From positions 22,011 through 86,010 of the forward strand of contig CAZUNO010000006.1 in NCBI GenBank assembly GCA_964621445.1: a DNA stretch of 64,000 bases, given 5' to 3'. The first letter of the stretch is position 1, and each line of letters opens with the position of its first letter. A program made the translations under genes and the position numbers. The DNA is from CAZUNO01 sp964621445 [NCBI: Candidatus Hadarchaeota archaeon]. Its GTDB lineage: Archaea > CAYQAE01 > CAYVLA01. This document shows positions 27,165 to 35,743 of the stretch, in pieces. Under the pieces are notes generated by a model. That model made no database searches. It was not told the origin of the DNA and was given only the letters and a program-made list of their open reading frames with translations.

Positions 27165-29807
27165 CTAACTCCTGCTTATGACTATCACGGCTTTAGGTAC
27201 CTGGAGAGTTTCCACGGTTGCCCCATGGGAGACCCATCTTGATTCAATCTCGATATCCTCCTTGGTTATGGCTCCCTCGCTCCCGTCTGGAAGTTCTATT
27301 ATCCATTCCCCATTCTCCTCCAGCTGATCCAGAATCTCCTTTGGTTCCCGGTTTTCTATCTGTTCGATGACGTATCCGGTGTTCGACCTGAATCTTGGTC
27401 CAATTCTGGAATGGACCGGTCTAATATCCTGGGGCTCCTGGTGTAGGGTGGGGTCCTCCTCCACGATAACCAGTTCCTCGGCCCCAGCTGCGGCCTTGAT
27501 ATCTTCAGACGCCTCTTCCGCACCCTGGATCTCGGCAATTATCTCCACGGATTTAAGGGGAGAGTTCAATGAAAGGCCATTATCGGATTTCCAGGAGCGT
27601 ATCTCGGAGGCGACATCCTTGGCGAATTCGCCGACCTCCCTGGCCTCGGGAAACCTCCATTCGGCCTCTGGGAAATGGGCAAGGTGTATGCTGTCCTGGT
27701 CTTCCCGTTCCCTGTAGAGCTTTTGATAGACCTCTTCCGTGATGTGGGGGAACATAGGGGCCAAAAGCTTGGTAGTTGCCAGCCCGACATTTCTGAGGGT
27801 GATAAAGACCCCTGGATTCTCTCCCGAGTAAACCCGTGATTTGACGAGCTCGATATAATGATCCGCGAATTCGTGCCAGACGAAGTCCTGGACCTTCCTT
27901 AGAACCGGGGCGAAATCAAATCGATCATAATCTGCCTTGACATCTTCAACCAATGATGTCAGGCGGTCCAGAATCCATCTGTCCAGGACCGATTGGGGCT
28001 CCTCCACCTCGCTTTCGCCCTGCCGGTTCTCAAGGGCGAGCCGCGTGAACTGTTGAATATTCCAGAATTTCTCCATAAATCTTCTGCCCCTGACCAGGTC
28101 CTGGGGCCTGAAGTTGTTGTCCTGTCCCAGTGCGCATAGCGCGGCCAGGTAGCGCATGACATCCGCACCATAGTTCTCCAGGGTCTCCAGAGGGTCTATG
28201 ACATTTCCCAGGGAGGCGTGCATGGGAGTTCCGTCCGGCGAGAGAATGAAACCATCTATCATGACCTCCTTCCAGGGCTTGGAATCAAAGAGCAGGTGGG
28301 AGCGAAGCAGGGAGTAATATGCCCAGGTTCTTATTATGTCATGGGCCTGGGGGCGCAACCCCGTGGGGAAATAGTGTTTGAACTTATTTTCATCACGTTT
28401 CCAGAAGGATATATAGGCTGGGGAGATCGAACTGTCCATCCAGGTATCAAAAACGTCCTCACATCCCTTCAGCTGACCCCCGCATTCGGGACATTCATCA
28501 ACCGGAGGATCGTCTTTGGTGGGGTCCACATAGCATTGCTCCTCCTCAGCGATCACCACCTCGCCGCACTCGCATTCCCATAGGGGGATTGGGGTCCCGA
28601 AGTACCTCTGCCTGGATATCACCCAGTCCCATTCGAGGGAATTGACCCAGTCCTCGAGACGTTGCCTCATGTGCTCCGGGTGCCAGTTCAGTTCCCGGGC
28701 ATGTTCCAGAACGCAATCAGCGAATTCAGTTGATTTCAGGAACCACTGGGGTTTTCGGAGGTATTCCACCGTGGTCTTACACCTCCAGCAGGAGCCAACC
28801 GATTGTATGGTCGGAGCCTGGCCACGTAGGAGGTTTGCTTCCTTCAGATCCTGGATGATGGCCTCTCTCGCTTCCTTGGCCTTCATTCCCCGGTACTTTC
28901 CGGCCTTTTGGGTCATCCTTCCCTCCTCATCAATGGCCATCTCGAATTCCAGGTCGTGCTTTAGTATCCACTGGAGATCCTCCTTATCACCTATGGAGCA
29001 TATCATCACTATCCCGGTTCCCTTCTCGGGGTCAACGGCGGCGTCGGCCACCACCGGAACCTCTCTCTCGTAGAGGGGGGTGATCATGTGCTTACCGGCA
29101 AGTTCTGAGGTCCTTTCATCCGATGGATGTAAGGCAACCATCTGGCAAGTACAGAGCAGCTCCGGTCGGGTGGTGGCGATGATGATCTCTTCCCCGGTTT
29201 CGGAGATCCGAAATACCAGATTATTGAATTTGCTCTCCCTATCTTTGTACTCGACCTCGGCGTCGGCAAGTGCGGTTAGACACCTGGGACACCAGTTGAC
29301 TGGGAAGGTGCCCTTGTAGACCAATCCACGTCTATACATCTCGATGAAGCTGAGCTGGGTAATTCTACGATAGTAGGGCGCATCGGTCTGGTAATAGACC
29401 GAGCGGTCCATGGAGAAACCTAGAATCTCGAATTCTCGGGTCATGTCCTCGATATTTCGATCCGCAAACTCCCTGCACATCTCGATAAATTCGTGTCGGT
29501 CGAGGTCAAGACGTGTTACTCCCAGCTTTCTCTCCACTCTCTCCTCTATGGGAATTCCATTGGTGTCGAAGCACAGGGGAAACATGACGTTGTACCCGCG
29601 CATTCTCTTATACCGGGCCGCCATGTCAATATGGGTATAGTGAACGGCGTGTCCAACGTGAAGGCCGCCCGAGGCGTATCTCGGGGGATTATCAATGAGG
29701 TAGGAGCGATCAGCGGCAGCTTGGCTTTGGTCAAACTCGTATACTCCCTTCTCCCGCCACCATTCCTGCCACTTGGGCTCGACCTCTCGCCAATCGTAAC
29801 CTGCCAT
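27165..29807 (-). CDS. valS: Valyl-tRNA synthetase
   Basis: An 880-residue class I synthetase that charges tRNA-Val. The HIGH motif reads HVGH (residues 50-53), and the CP1 editing domain includes TTRPELLCTCQMVALHP. Zinc-type cysteine clusters (CWRCKTTVEY, CECGEVV, CPECGGQLKGC), which occur in archaeal-like enzymes, are present, as is the catalytic-domain tail DTWMDSSISP. The usual KMSKS loop reads PMHAS (bases 28212-28226), so both lysines are missing. The start could be ATG 29807 or 29810; an AGAGGT lies 3-6 nt upstream. The anticodon-binding domain occupies the C-terminal ~250 residues. Confidence 0.95.
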   Translation of the reverse strand: MAGYDWREVEPKWQEWWREKGVYEFDQSQAAADRSYLIDNPPRYASGGLHVGHAVHYTHIDMAARYKRMRGYNVMFPLCFDTNGIPIEERVERKLGVTRLDLDRHEFIEMCREFADRNIEDMTREFEILGFSMDRSVYYQTDAPYYRRITQLSFIEMYRRGLVYKGTFPVNWCPRCLTALADAEVEYKDRESKFNNLVFRISETGEEIIIATTRPELLCTCQMVALHPSDERTSELAGKHMITPLYEREVPVVADAAVDPEKGTGIVMICSIGDKEDLQWILKHDLEFEMAIDEEGRMTQKAGKYRGMKAKEAREAIIQDLKEANLLRGQAPTIQSVGSCWRCKTTVEYLRKPQWFLKSTEFADCVLEHARELNWHPEHMRQRLEDWVNSLEWDWVISRQRYFGTPIPLWECECGEVVIAEEEQCYVDPTKDDPPVDECPECGGQLKGCEDVFDTWMDSSISPAYISFWKRDENKFKHYFPTGLRPQAHDIIRTWAYYSLLRSHLLFDSKPWKEVMIDGFILSPDGTPMHASLGNVIDPLETLENYGADVMRYLAALCALGQDNNFRPQDLVRGRRFMEKFWNIQQFTRLALENRQGESEVEEPQSVLDRWILDRLTSLVEDVKADYDRFDFAPVLRKVQDFVWHEFADHYIELVKSRVYSGENPGVFITLRNVGLATTKLLAPMFPHITEEVYQKLYREREDQDSIHLAHFPEAEWRFPEAREVGEFAKDVASEIRSWKSDNGLSLNSPLKSVEIIAEIQGAEEASEDIKAAAGAEELVIVEEDPTLHQEPQDIRPVHSRIGPRFRSNTGYVIEQIENREPKEILDQLEENGEWIIELPDGSEGAITKEDIEIESRWVSHGATVETLQVPKAVIVISRS

Positions 29808-29852
29808 CATCAAACCTCTGGTAGGCTTTTTTCTTCACAGTCAACGGGTTTC

Positions 29853-31280
29853 TTAACGCTTTTCTCCCTGGGGAGACGAGATCAACCTTTCAGGGAAAAG
29901 CTCATCTAGAAGCTTCACCGATCTATTTACAACCATCTCCAGGGAGCCCGGGGCAAAACGTGACCAGTTCCCGGTCCGGGTCTCGTGGCCGCCTCTTGCG
30001 AAAGCCTCTCTTGTGGGGAGATAGCCGGCATAGTGGCCTACGTCATGGGCTGCATAGGTAAATTGGGCAGGGGACTCCCGTTTAATCCTCAACTGTCCCT
30101 CGACAAAGGGTTCACCGGGAAGACCGACCAATCCAGAACTACCTATTCGAAAGGCCTGGATCTGGTAATCGAAGTAACTAGACTTCCTACGGAGGCGGTG
30201 GAGATCCAACAAGCCGGCAGCCATCACCCACTTTTGGTCAACTCCATCGCCCCTGGGGTTCCATTTGGGACTGGGTTCCCTTTCTAACAGATCTCTGGCT
30301 GCCTGGAGTTCGTTTCCATCGATTTCCCTGAGGGGCAGTGGGGCTATATTGTTTTCATGATCCAGTTCTGGATCATTCGAGAACTCCAGTGTTGGAATTA
30401 TGGAACGAACCCTGTTGGATAGCACCCTTCCCATTCTTTCGTGGCTCTCAAAATAATCGGGTTCGAAGGGGGGCCAGGGGTTTATGTTTCCGCAGCATCC
30501 ATTGAGGATGATAGGTATGCATTGATTTCCCAGGTCCAGTCGCAATCTTCTGGCCAGATTTCCTGGCCAGTCCGCTGAGACCACTGGCTTTGGAAAAATA
30601 TGTACGGGATGGCATGTATAGTTTGTAATTATGGAGGTCAAGTTGGAGGAAGAGTTCCTAAATGCAATCAGACCGAGTTCGGGGTCGATCGGGCCTTCCA
30701 GGTGTAATATGTCAGTGGGTCCCAGGGAATCTGTCCATCTCCTCCCCGGCATGAAAACCGAGCCATCCCTCCTCACCGCTCGTCTGTTGAAGGCCACGGT
30801 GCCCTCAATTCCCCTCCCGTAGGCAACCTGAACTGGCTCGAGACGATTATGGGCCCTTCTCACCGACTCCTTGATCTGCTCGGTGGCAAAAGAGCTGTAC
30901 TCGGGGTCGCTTCCCCTGAGCCAGCTGAATTCATCGGGAAGGTCAAACTCTGGGCTCAGCATGAAACCCCCAATGGCCGGGGCTGAATGGGTTTGGGTAG
31001 CATGAATCATCACCGCCCCGGCATCCAGGCCAAATTTCCTCCCTAAGTCCTGGCGTATCCGATTGGTGTAAACACGCGTGATTATGGTGACATCGACGGA
31101 TACCAGGCACAGGAGCTGACCGTCAGATTCCAGCAATAGGGCTGAAGCATATAGCGGGTCCTCGATGGATCGGGCCGGTCTGTAATCGGCTATGGATCCC
31201 GCGAGGTGGGTTCCCCTTTCCGGGGTGATTTCTACCCGTGCCGCACCAACTTGAAGTTGATGGTTATTTTCCCCTTCCAT
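29853..31280 (-). CDS. Neutral/alkaline ceramidase-like protein (N-terminal domain type)
   Basis: A 475-residue protein. It starts with QVGAARVEITPERGTHLAG, then SVDVTII and an HATQTHSAPA block, typical of neutral/alkaline non-lysosomal ceramidases. THSAP is the zinc-binding histidine block, and NYTCHPVHI and a NGCCGNINP block follow. There is no signal peptide. Archaea are not known for ceramides, so the substrate is more likely another amide, perhaps on an acylated sugar. It precedes valS on the same strand and lies just downstream of the solo HisF-like gene. Confidence 0.72.
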   Translation of the reverse strand: MEGENNHQLQVGAARVEITPERGTHLAGSIADYRPARSIEDPLYASALLLESDGQLLCLVSVDVTIITRVYTNRIRQDLGRKFGLDAGAVMIHATQTHSAPAIGGFMLSPEFDLPDEFSWLRGSDPEYSSFATEQIKESVRRAHNRLEPVQVAYGRGIEGTVAFNRRAVRRDGSVFMPGRRWTDSLGPTDILHLEGPIDPELGLIAFRNSSSNLTSIITNYTCHPVHIFPKPVVSADWPGNLARRLRLDLGNQCIPIILNGCCGNINPWPPFEPDYFESHERMGRVLSNRVRSIIPTLEFSNDPELDHENNIAPLPLREIDGNELQAARDLLEREPSPKWNPRGDGVDQKWVMAAGLLDLHRLRRKSSYFDYQIQAFRIGSSGLVGLPGEPFVEGQLRIKRESPAQFTYAAHDVGHYAGYLPTREAFARGGHETRTGNWSRFAPGSLEMVVNRSVKLLDELFPERLISSPQGEKR

Positions 31281-31312
31281 GGTCCTCGATTAGATCGGTT
31301 TGTTCTCGGGAG

Positions 31313-32077
31313 TTAAAGCCTGACCGGAACCCCCCGTTCGTCCAGATAGCGCTTTACCTGGCCAATTGTGAACTCCCCGAAGTGGAATACCGAGGCCGCT
31401 AAGACGGCCTGTGCGTGTCCCTCAACCACCGCCTCGTAGAAATGCTCCAGCTTTCCCGCTCCACCACTGGCTATCACAGGTAATCCGGTGGCGTCAGCGA
31501 TCGATCGAGTGAGCTCCAGGTCATAACCCTCCTTGGTTCCGTCGGTAGCCCTGCTGGTTGGTAGAAGACGGCCAACCCCTATCTCTGCCATCTCCTTGGC
31601 AAATTCCACCGCGTCCTTTCCGGTGGGGGTCCTCCCGCCATCAATATATACCTCTCGACCGGAGGGGCAGGCATCATTTACATCGGCATCAATGGCAACC
31701 ACCAATCTCTGGGATCCAAAACGAGCCACGGCCCTCCTAATCATCTCTGGATCGCGGTAGGCGGCGCTGGAGATCGAGATGCAATCGGCCCCGGAGTCAA
31801 ACGCGTCCTCCATATCCTGGCAGCTCTTGATACCGCCACCTAGGGTCAGGGGCACATCGACAACATCTGCCACCTTCTCTAAAACATCAAGCATCGTCTT
31901 GCGTTTCTCGACGGTGGCCGTTATGTCCAGAAATGCTATCTCGTCCGCTCCCCCTTCCGAATACGCCCTGGCAGCTTGCACGGGGTCGGCCGCGTCGCGT
32001 AGGTCAACGAAATGTACCCCCTTGACCACCCGGCCTTCCTTCATGTCCAGGCAGGGGACTATGCTTACCGGTTCCAT
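31313..32077 (-). CDS. HisF-like imidazole glycerol phosphate synthase cyclase subunit (solo copy)
   Basis: A 254-residue TIM barrel close to HisF. The catalytic aspartates align with positions 11 (CLDMKEGRVVKG) and 130 (VVAIDADV) of the Thermotoga enzyme, and Lys19, the phosphate loop ASGGAGKLEHF and DGTKEGYD are kept. The loop before DGTK (PTSRAT) and the segment after Asp130 differ from standard HisF and from the second copy at 48604. There is no HisH next to it. The start at ATG 32077 has GGAG upstream; the frame continues further but that leader is not conserved. It may be the housekeeping cyclase or a paralogue for another nucleotide-like pathway. Confidence 0.82.
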   Translation of the reverse strand: MEPVSIVPCLDMKEGRVVKGVHFVDLRDAADPVQAARAYSEGGADEIAFLDITATVEKRKTMLDVLEKVADVVDVPLTLGGGIKSCQDMEDAFDSGADCISISSAAYRDPEMIRRAVARFGSQRLVVAIDADVNDACPSGREVYIDGGRTPTGKDAVEFAKEMAEIGVGRLLPTSRATDGTKEGYDLELTRSIADATGLPVIASGGAGKLEHFYEAVVEGHAQAVLAASVFHFGEFTIGQVKRYLDERGVPVRL

Positions 32078-32187
32078 ATTTTCAATTCTCCTGGGTTTAG
32101 GTCCTGATTTCAAGTGCTTATTTGTTTTGCCGGTTCGGGGGGTTGGGGGCACAAGAGATATAACAGTATTGTGGGCTCGTCTAGCCC

Positions 32188-33207
32188 ATGATGAAGTCGC
32201 CAATCAAGGTAGGAGTAATCGGAGCGGGAGCGATTGGAAATTCCCACCTCAAGACATACAGTGAGGCTGACGAGGCTGATCCAATCGCGGTTGCCGACGT
32301 GAATAGGGAGAGGGCCAGGAAGGAGGCCAAGAAGTTTGGAATCGACGAGGTGTTTACCGATTATCACGAATTATTGGAGATTCCGGAACTGGAAGCTGTC
32401 AGCATCTGTATTCCAAACGTTTTCCATGCACCGGCATCGATTGCGGCTCTGGAGGCTGGTAAGCATGTTCTATGCGAGAAGCCTCTGGCCGTGAACGCGG
32501 ACCAGGCCGAGCTCATGGTTAGAAAGTCCAGAGAAACGGGAAAGAGGCTTGCCATGTCCCTAAACCTACGTCACAAGGGTAGTTCGTTGATGCTCAAAAA
32601 GGCAGCGGAGGATGGCCAACTTGGAGAGATATACTACGGAAGAGGAGGCATGCTAAGGGATAATGCCATACCTAGAGGATGGTTTCATAGAAAGGAGTTC
32701 GCAGGTGGGGGCCCTCTTGTCGACCTCGCTTCCCACATATTGGACTTGACCTGGTGGATAATGGGTAGGCCGGACCCGGTGTCGGCATTTGGTTCCACCT
32801 TTGCCAAATTCGGCCCCAGAGGGCTTGGAATGGGTAGCTGGGGGGTCGGACACCAGGATGGCCCCTTCGACGTTGAGGATCTCGGAGTGGGAATGATCAA
32901 ATTCGAGGGAGGCCAGACCCTTATCGTGGAAGCAAGCTGGGTGGTGAACATTGAGACTAGGACCTATAGCGAGGTGTCGGGAACCGAGGCCGGGGGATCA
33001 CTTCTTCCCGATCTGAACGTTAAAAAAACGGATGGAACCCCTCTGCAAATGGAGGCCGAGGAGGACCAGGACCCCAGGCTCAGGTTCCTGAAGGACCTAA
33101 TCCATGGCAACCCAGCACTTGGCCCGGGTGAGGATGGTCTAATGGTTACCAGGATGCTGGATGCCATCTACGACTCGGCTGAAACCGGCAAAGAGGTAGA
33201 GCTGTAA
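32188..33207 (+). CDS. Gfo/Idh/MocA family oxidoreductase
   Basis: A 339-residue NAD(P)-dependent sugar dehydrogenase-type protein: Rossmann motif VGVIGAGAIGNSHLKTY at the start, the EKPLA block (HVLCEKPLAVNADQAE), and a C-terminal beta-sheet domain with GGPLVDLASHILDLTWW, in which the histidine of SHILD is the usual catalytic acid or base. Members oxidise or reduce sugars and inositols. A TATA-like GATATAAC sits ~30 bp before the start, so the transcript may be leaderless from ATG 32188 or 32191. It belongs with the sugar-degradation genes; the substrate is unknown. Confidence 0.88.
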   Translation: MMKSPIKVGVIGAGAIGNSHLKTYSEADEADPIAVADVNRERARKEAKKFGIDEVFTDYHELLEIPELEAVSICIPNVFHAPASIAALEAGKHVLCEKPLAVNADQAELMVRKSRETGKRLAMSLNLRHKGSSLMLKKAAEDGQLGEIYYGRGGMLRDNAIPRGWFHRKEFAGGGPLVDLASHILDLTWWIMGRPDPVSAFGSTFAKFGPRGLGMGSWGVGHQDGPFDVEDLGVGMIKFEGGQTLIVEASWVVNIETRTYSEVSGTEAGGSLLPDLNVKKTDGTPLQMEAEEDQDPRLRFLKDLIHGNPALGPGEDGLMVTRMLDAIYDSAETGKEVEL

Positions 33208-33228
33208 TCAACGAACAGGTGCGTCGGT

Positions 33229-34470
33229 TCAGCTCTCCGCCATCTTGGTGGCCTTAACGGTCCTGTACAATCTCCTCCTGACCATCAGGGACCAGAGGAT
33301 GAACCCGGATATGAAGAGCGTGGATACCGAGACCAGCCATTCCACAATGTAGACCCAGATTAGCGCCTGGTTCTTGACCTCGGTGGCCACCCGTTTTGCC
33401 TGGGGAAAGCGATCCAAGGCAGATGCCATGACTTCTTCGCACTTCGGGAAATCCTGTTCCATGTATTGTTCGATGGCCTGTTCGTAGAAATCCTCGATTT
33501 CCCATATTTCATCCCTGATTCTCTGGGTATTGGCACCGAATTTGTCCACGAAGTCCTTTACCGAATAGAGAACTGCGATACGGTTCCTGTACTCGATGAA
33601 ATACGCCTTAAGTCTGTGGAAAACCTCGACGTCCTCTATGAGATCCCTCTTGGTGGAGTACAGGAAGATGTTCACCAGCATGTCAGGGCCATAACGGTGT
33701 GAAGTTGGGCTCTTCGAGTATTGTATCAGGGGCCCGGGTACAAAGCCGCCACAGGTCAGGGTTCTCCCGCTCCCGTAATCCCAGGCTATGAGGAAGGGGA
33801 CCCTTCCCTTTCCGGGGAAGTTCCCGATTTGCCAGGCCATGGTCCGGGCCGTTTCCCGGGGTATCACCAAACGGGAGGCGGCCGTATACTGTTTCTCGAC
33901 ATCGAAGGGGATGAAGGGGGTGAGAACGGGATCCGGGAAATCGGGATCTATGACCACCTTAAAGGTGTTGGTTGCGCTTTCTCCTCCCGCCTTTTCGGCG
34001 ACGGCCGGAGCGTCATTTGGGAAAGCCTTTTGAGTCTGGGAGTTGGCCCAGGCTCCGTGGATCTGGGAAACTATGCTGAAAACGCTTCCATCATTTAGCC
34101 CTCCAGCCCCGCCCTCTATGGCATCGTGCATCCATTTATCCTGGGTGGAGCTGAAGAGGTTGTATTCGGTTGCGGTAAGGTAGAGGAAGTCGTATTGGCG
34201 AAGGTCCTGGTAACTTCGGGGGAAATAGAGCCTGATGAATTTCTTTGCATCCTCCCGGCTGACTATACCTGTATCCCTGGATGGCACGGTGATATATTCC
34301 ACTAATGGTTCGTTGTCCAGGTAAAACTGGGCGGCTCGGAGCTGTCCAAAATGCCCGGTTATCAGAATATTGATCTTCTCATTGGAGCCAACCCCACTGG
34401 GAACGAGGAGGTGGAGGGCTAGCACTGATAATAGTGTCAGGAAAAGGGCCCTTCTGCCCATGTTTTCCAT
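33229..34470 (-). CDS. Anchored GATase-like family protein (member E)
   Basis: A 413-residue exported protein. A signal peptide (~30 residues) leads to a GATase-like domain with KFIRLYFPRSYQDL and YDFLYL, then AWANSQTQKAFP and AWDYGSGR. The stalk has DFVDKFGANTQRI and a TPR-like helix pair; the anchor is WVYIVEW...WSLMVRRRLYRTV. No cysteine sits at a nucleophile elbow. A TATA-like CTTTATATG lies ~20 bp before ATG 34470, so the second in-frame ATG (34461) is also possible. It converges on the Gfo/Idh gene and lies 55 bp downstream of the NHL-repeat gene on the same strand. Function unknown. Confidence 0.82.
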   Translation of the reverse strand: MENMGRRALFLTLLSVLALHLLVPSGVGSNEKINILITGHFGQLRAAQFYLDNEPLVEYITVPSRDTGIVSREDAKKFIRLYFPRSYQDLRQYDFLYLTATEYNLFSSTQDKWMHDAIEGGAGGLNDGSVFSIVSQIHGAWANSQTQKAFPNDAPAVAEKAGGESATNTFKVVIDPDFPDPVLTPFIPFDVEKQYTAASRLVIPRETARTMAWQIGNFPGKGRVPFLIAWDYGSGRTLTCGGFVPGPLIQYSKSPTSHRYGPDMLVNIFLYSTKRDLIEDVEVFHRLKAYFIEYRNRIAVLYSVKDFVDKFGANTQRIRDEIWEIEDFYEQAIEQYMEQDFPKCEEVMASALDRFPQAKRVATEVKNQALIWVYIVEWLVSVSTLFISGFILWSLMVRRRLYRTVKATKMAES

Positions 34471-34524
34471 TACTTCTCTATTGGCATATAAAGATTGTTG
34501 AACCTTGGATTTTCATAACTCAGA

Positions 34525-35676
34525 TCAGGCCGGCCGGAAAATGGAGACACCGGCCAGTTCCCTTCCGGCTTCCGCGATGTAAATGGTGCCGTCGGCAGAG
34601 ATTGCAGCTCCCTTGGCGCCCTCTATAGTATCGGTTTGTTCAATTGTGCGGAATCGGGTAACCAGCTTGCCGTTGTTGTTATACTTGTCGATGCTGGGCT
34701 GGTAGTTATTGCTATTATCCCTGGCCATGAGGTATATATTACCAAGATCATCCGAGGCCATGGCGTGGTACCTGTAGTGCCCGTGGGTGGCGTCCTTGGT
34801 GGAGCCGGGGTTGGCGAACTGGAAAAGAAAATTTCCCTTGGAATCGAATTTCTGGCACCTGCCGTCGAATTCAGCAACGAAGACATCTCCATTGGGATCG
34901 GTGCATATCCCATGGGGGGCCAGGAATTCACCATGTCCCGTTCCCCGAGCTCCCCAGCAACGGATTTGGGTTCCTTGCCCATCAAAGACGATGACCCTGT
35001 TGTTCCCTACATCTGCAACATGTACCAGTCCGTCCCTGGATATGGCCAGGGAGTGGGGTCTCATCATTTCACACCTGCCCTCCCCCTCCCCGCCCCAGCA
35101 CCTTAGAAATCTGCCACTGGAATCAAAGACCTTGACCTGGCAGAGGTTGCCGTCAATAACGTATACCTCCCCATTTTCATGGACCTTCAAATCTCTGGGT
35201 CCATCCAGGCCTCCCGGCTGGTTTTTCTTTCCCTTCCCGATCTCCCCCAGATATTTTCCAGAGGGCGAGAAACGGATAATCCTGGCGGTTAAAGGGTCGG
35301 CGACTAGAAGGTTCCCGGAGGACTCAAGGGCAATTCCGTGGGCTTCCGCCATCTCATCGGGGCCTTCTCCCTTTCTATTCCAGAAGGTCACGCATTCGTA
35401 AAGGGGGCCTGGGCCTTCCAGGATCACGGTGGCCCATGAACTCAGATGTTTTCCCTCCCCCACTCTAGCCTCTATCACATGCTCTCGCCTGGGGGGGTCG
35501 ACAGGCGCCCTGTATACGCCGTTGGAGTCTATGGTTCCTACCTGATGGTTACCATCCGGGATGCCGTCGACCGACCACTGCGCGGGTGAACTAGCAGGTT
35601 GGAGTGAAAATTTCTGTACCGAATCCGGCTTCAAACGTATCATGCCGGGCCGGATAATGGACCGAGAGAATCTCAT
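34525..35676 (-). CDS. NHL-repeat protein with N-terminal Ig-like domain
   Basis: A 383-residue protein. The first ~85 residues look like an Ig-like domain (PASSPAQWSVDG, GTIDSNGVYRAP). The rest consists of NHL/beta-propeller repeats with recurrent LLVADPLTARIIRFSPSGKYL-type blades: VYVIDGNLCQVKVFD, VHVADVGNNRVIVFD and VFVAEFDGRCQKFD. No signal peptide is obvious, yet propellers of this type often bind glycans or proteins outside the cell. It precedes anchored-family member E on the same strand, 55 bp away. A binding or scaffold role is inferred. Confidence 0.78.
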   Translation of the reverse strand: MRFSRSIIRPGMIRLKPDSVQKFSLQPASSPAQWSVDGIPDGNHQVGTIDSNGVYRAPVDPPRREHVIEARVGEGKHLSSWATVILEGPGPLYECVTFWNRKGEGPDEMAEAHGIALESSGNLLVADPLTARIIRFSPSGKYLGEIGKGKKNQPGGLDGPRDLKVHENGEVYVIDGNLCQVKVFDSSGRFLRCWGGEGEGRCEMMRPHSLAISRDGLVHVADVGNNRVIVFDGQGTQIRCWGARGTGHGEFLAPHGICTDPNGDVFVAEFDGRCQKFDSKGNFLFQFANPGSTKDATHGHYRYHAMASDDLGNIYLMARDNSNNYQPSIDKYNNNGKLVTRFRTIEQTDTIEGAKGAAISADGTIYIAEAGRELAGVSIFRPA

Positions 35677-35743
35677 GGGCAGGAAACCTGCAACCGGTCC
35701 TAATAAATGGGAACAGTTTTAGGATTTAGAGGAGTTTTGACAG

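Noticed and set aside
32078-32203. N-terminal extension of the solo HisF-like protein from 32203.
   Set aside because: HisF proteins start just before the CLD block, and GGAG precedes ATG 32077.
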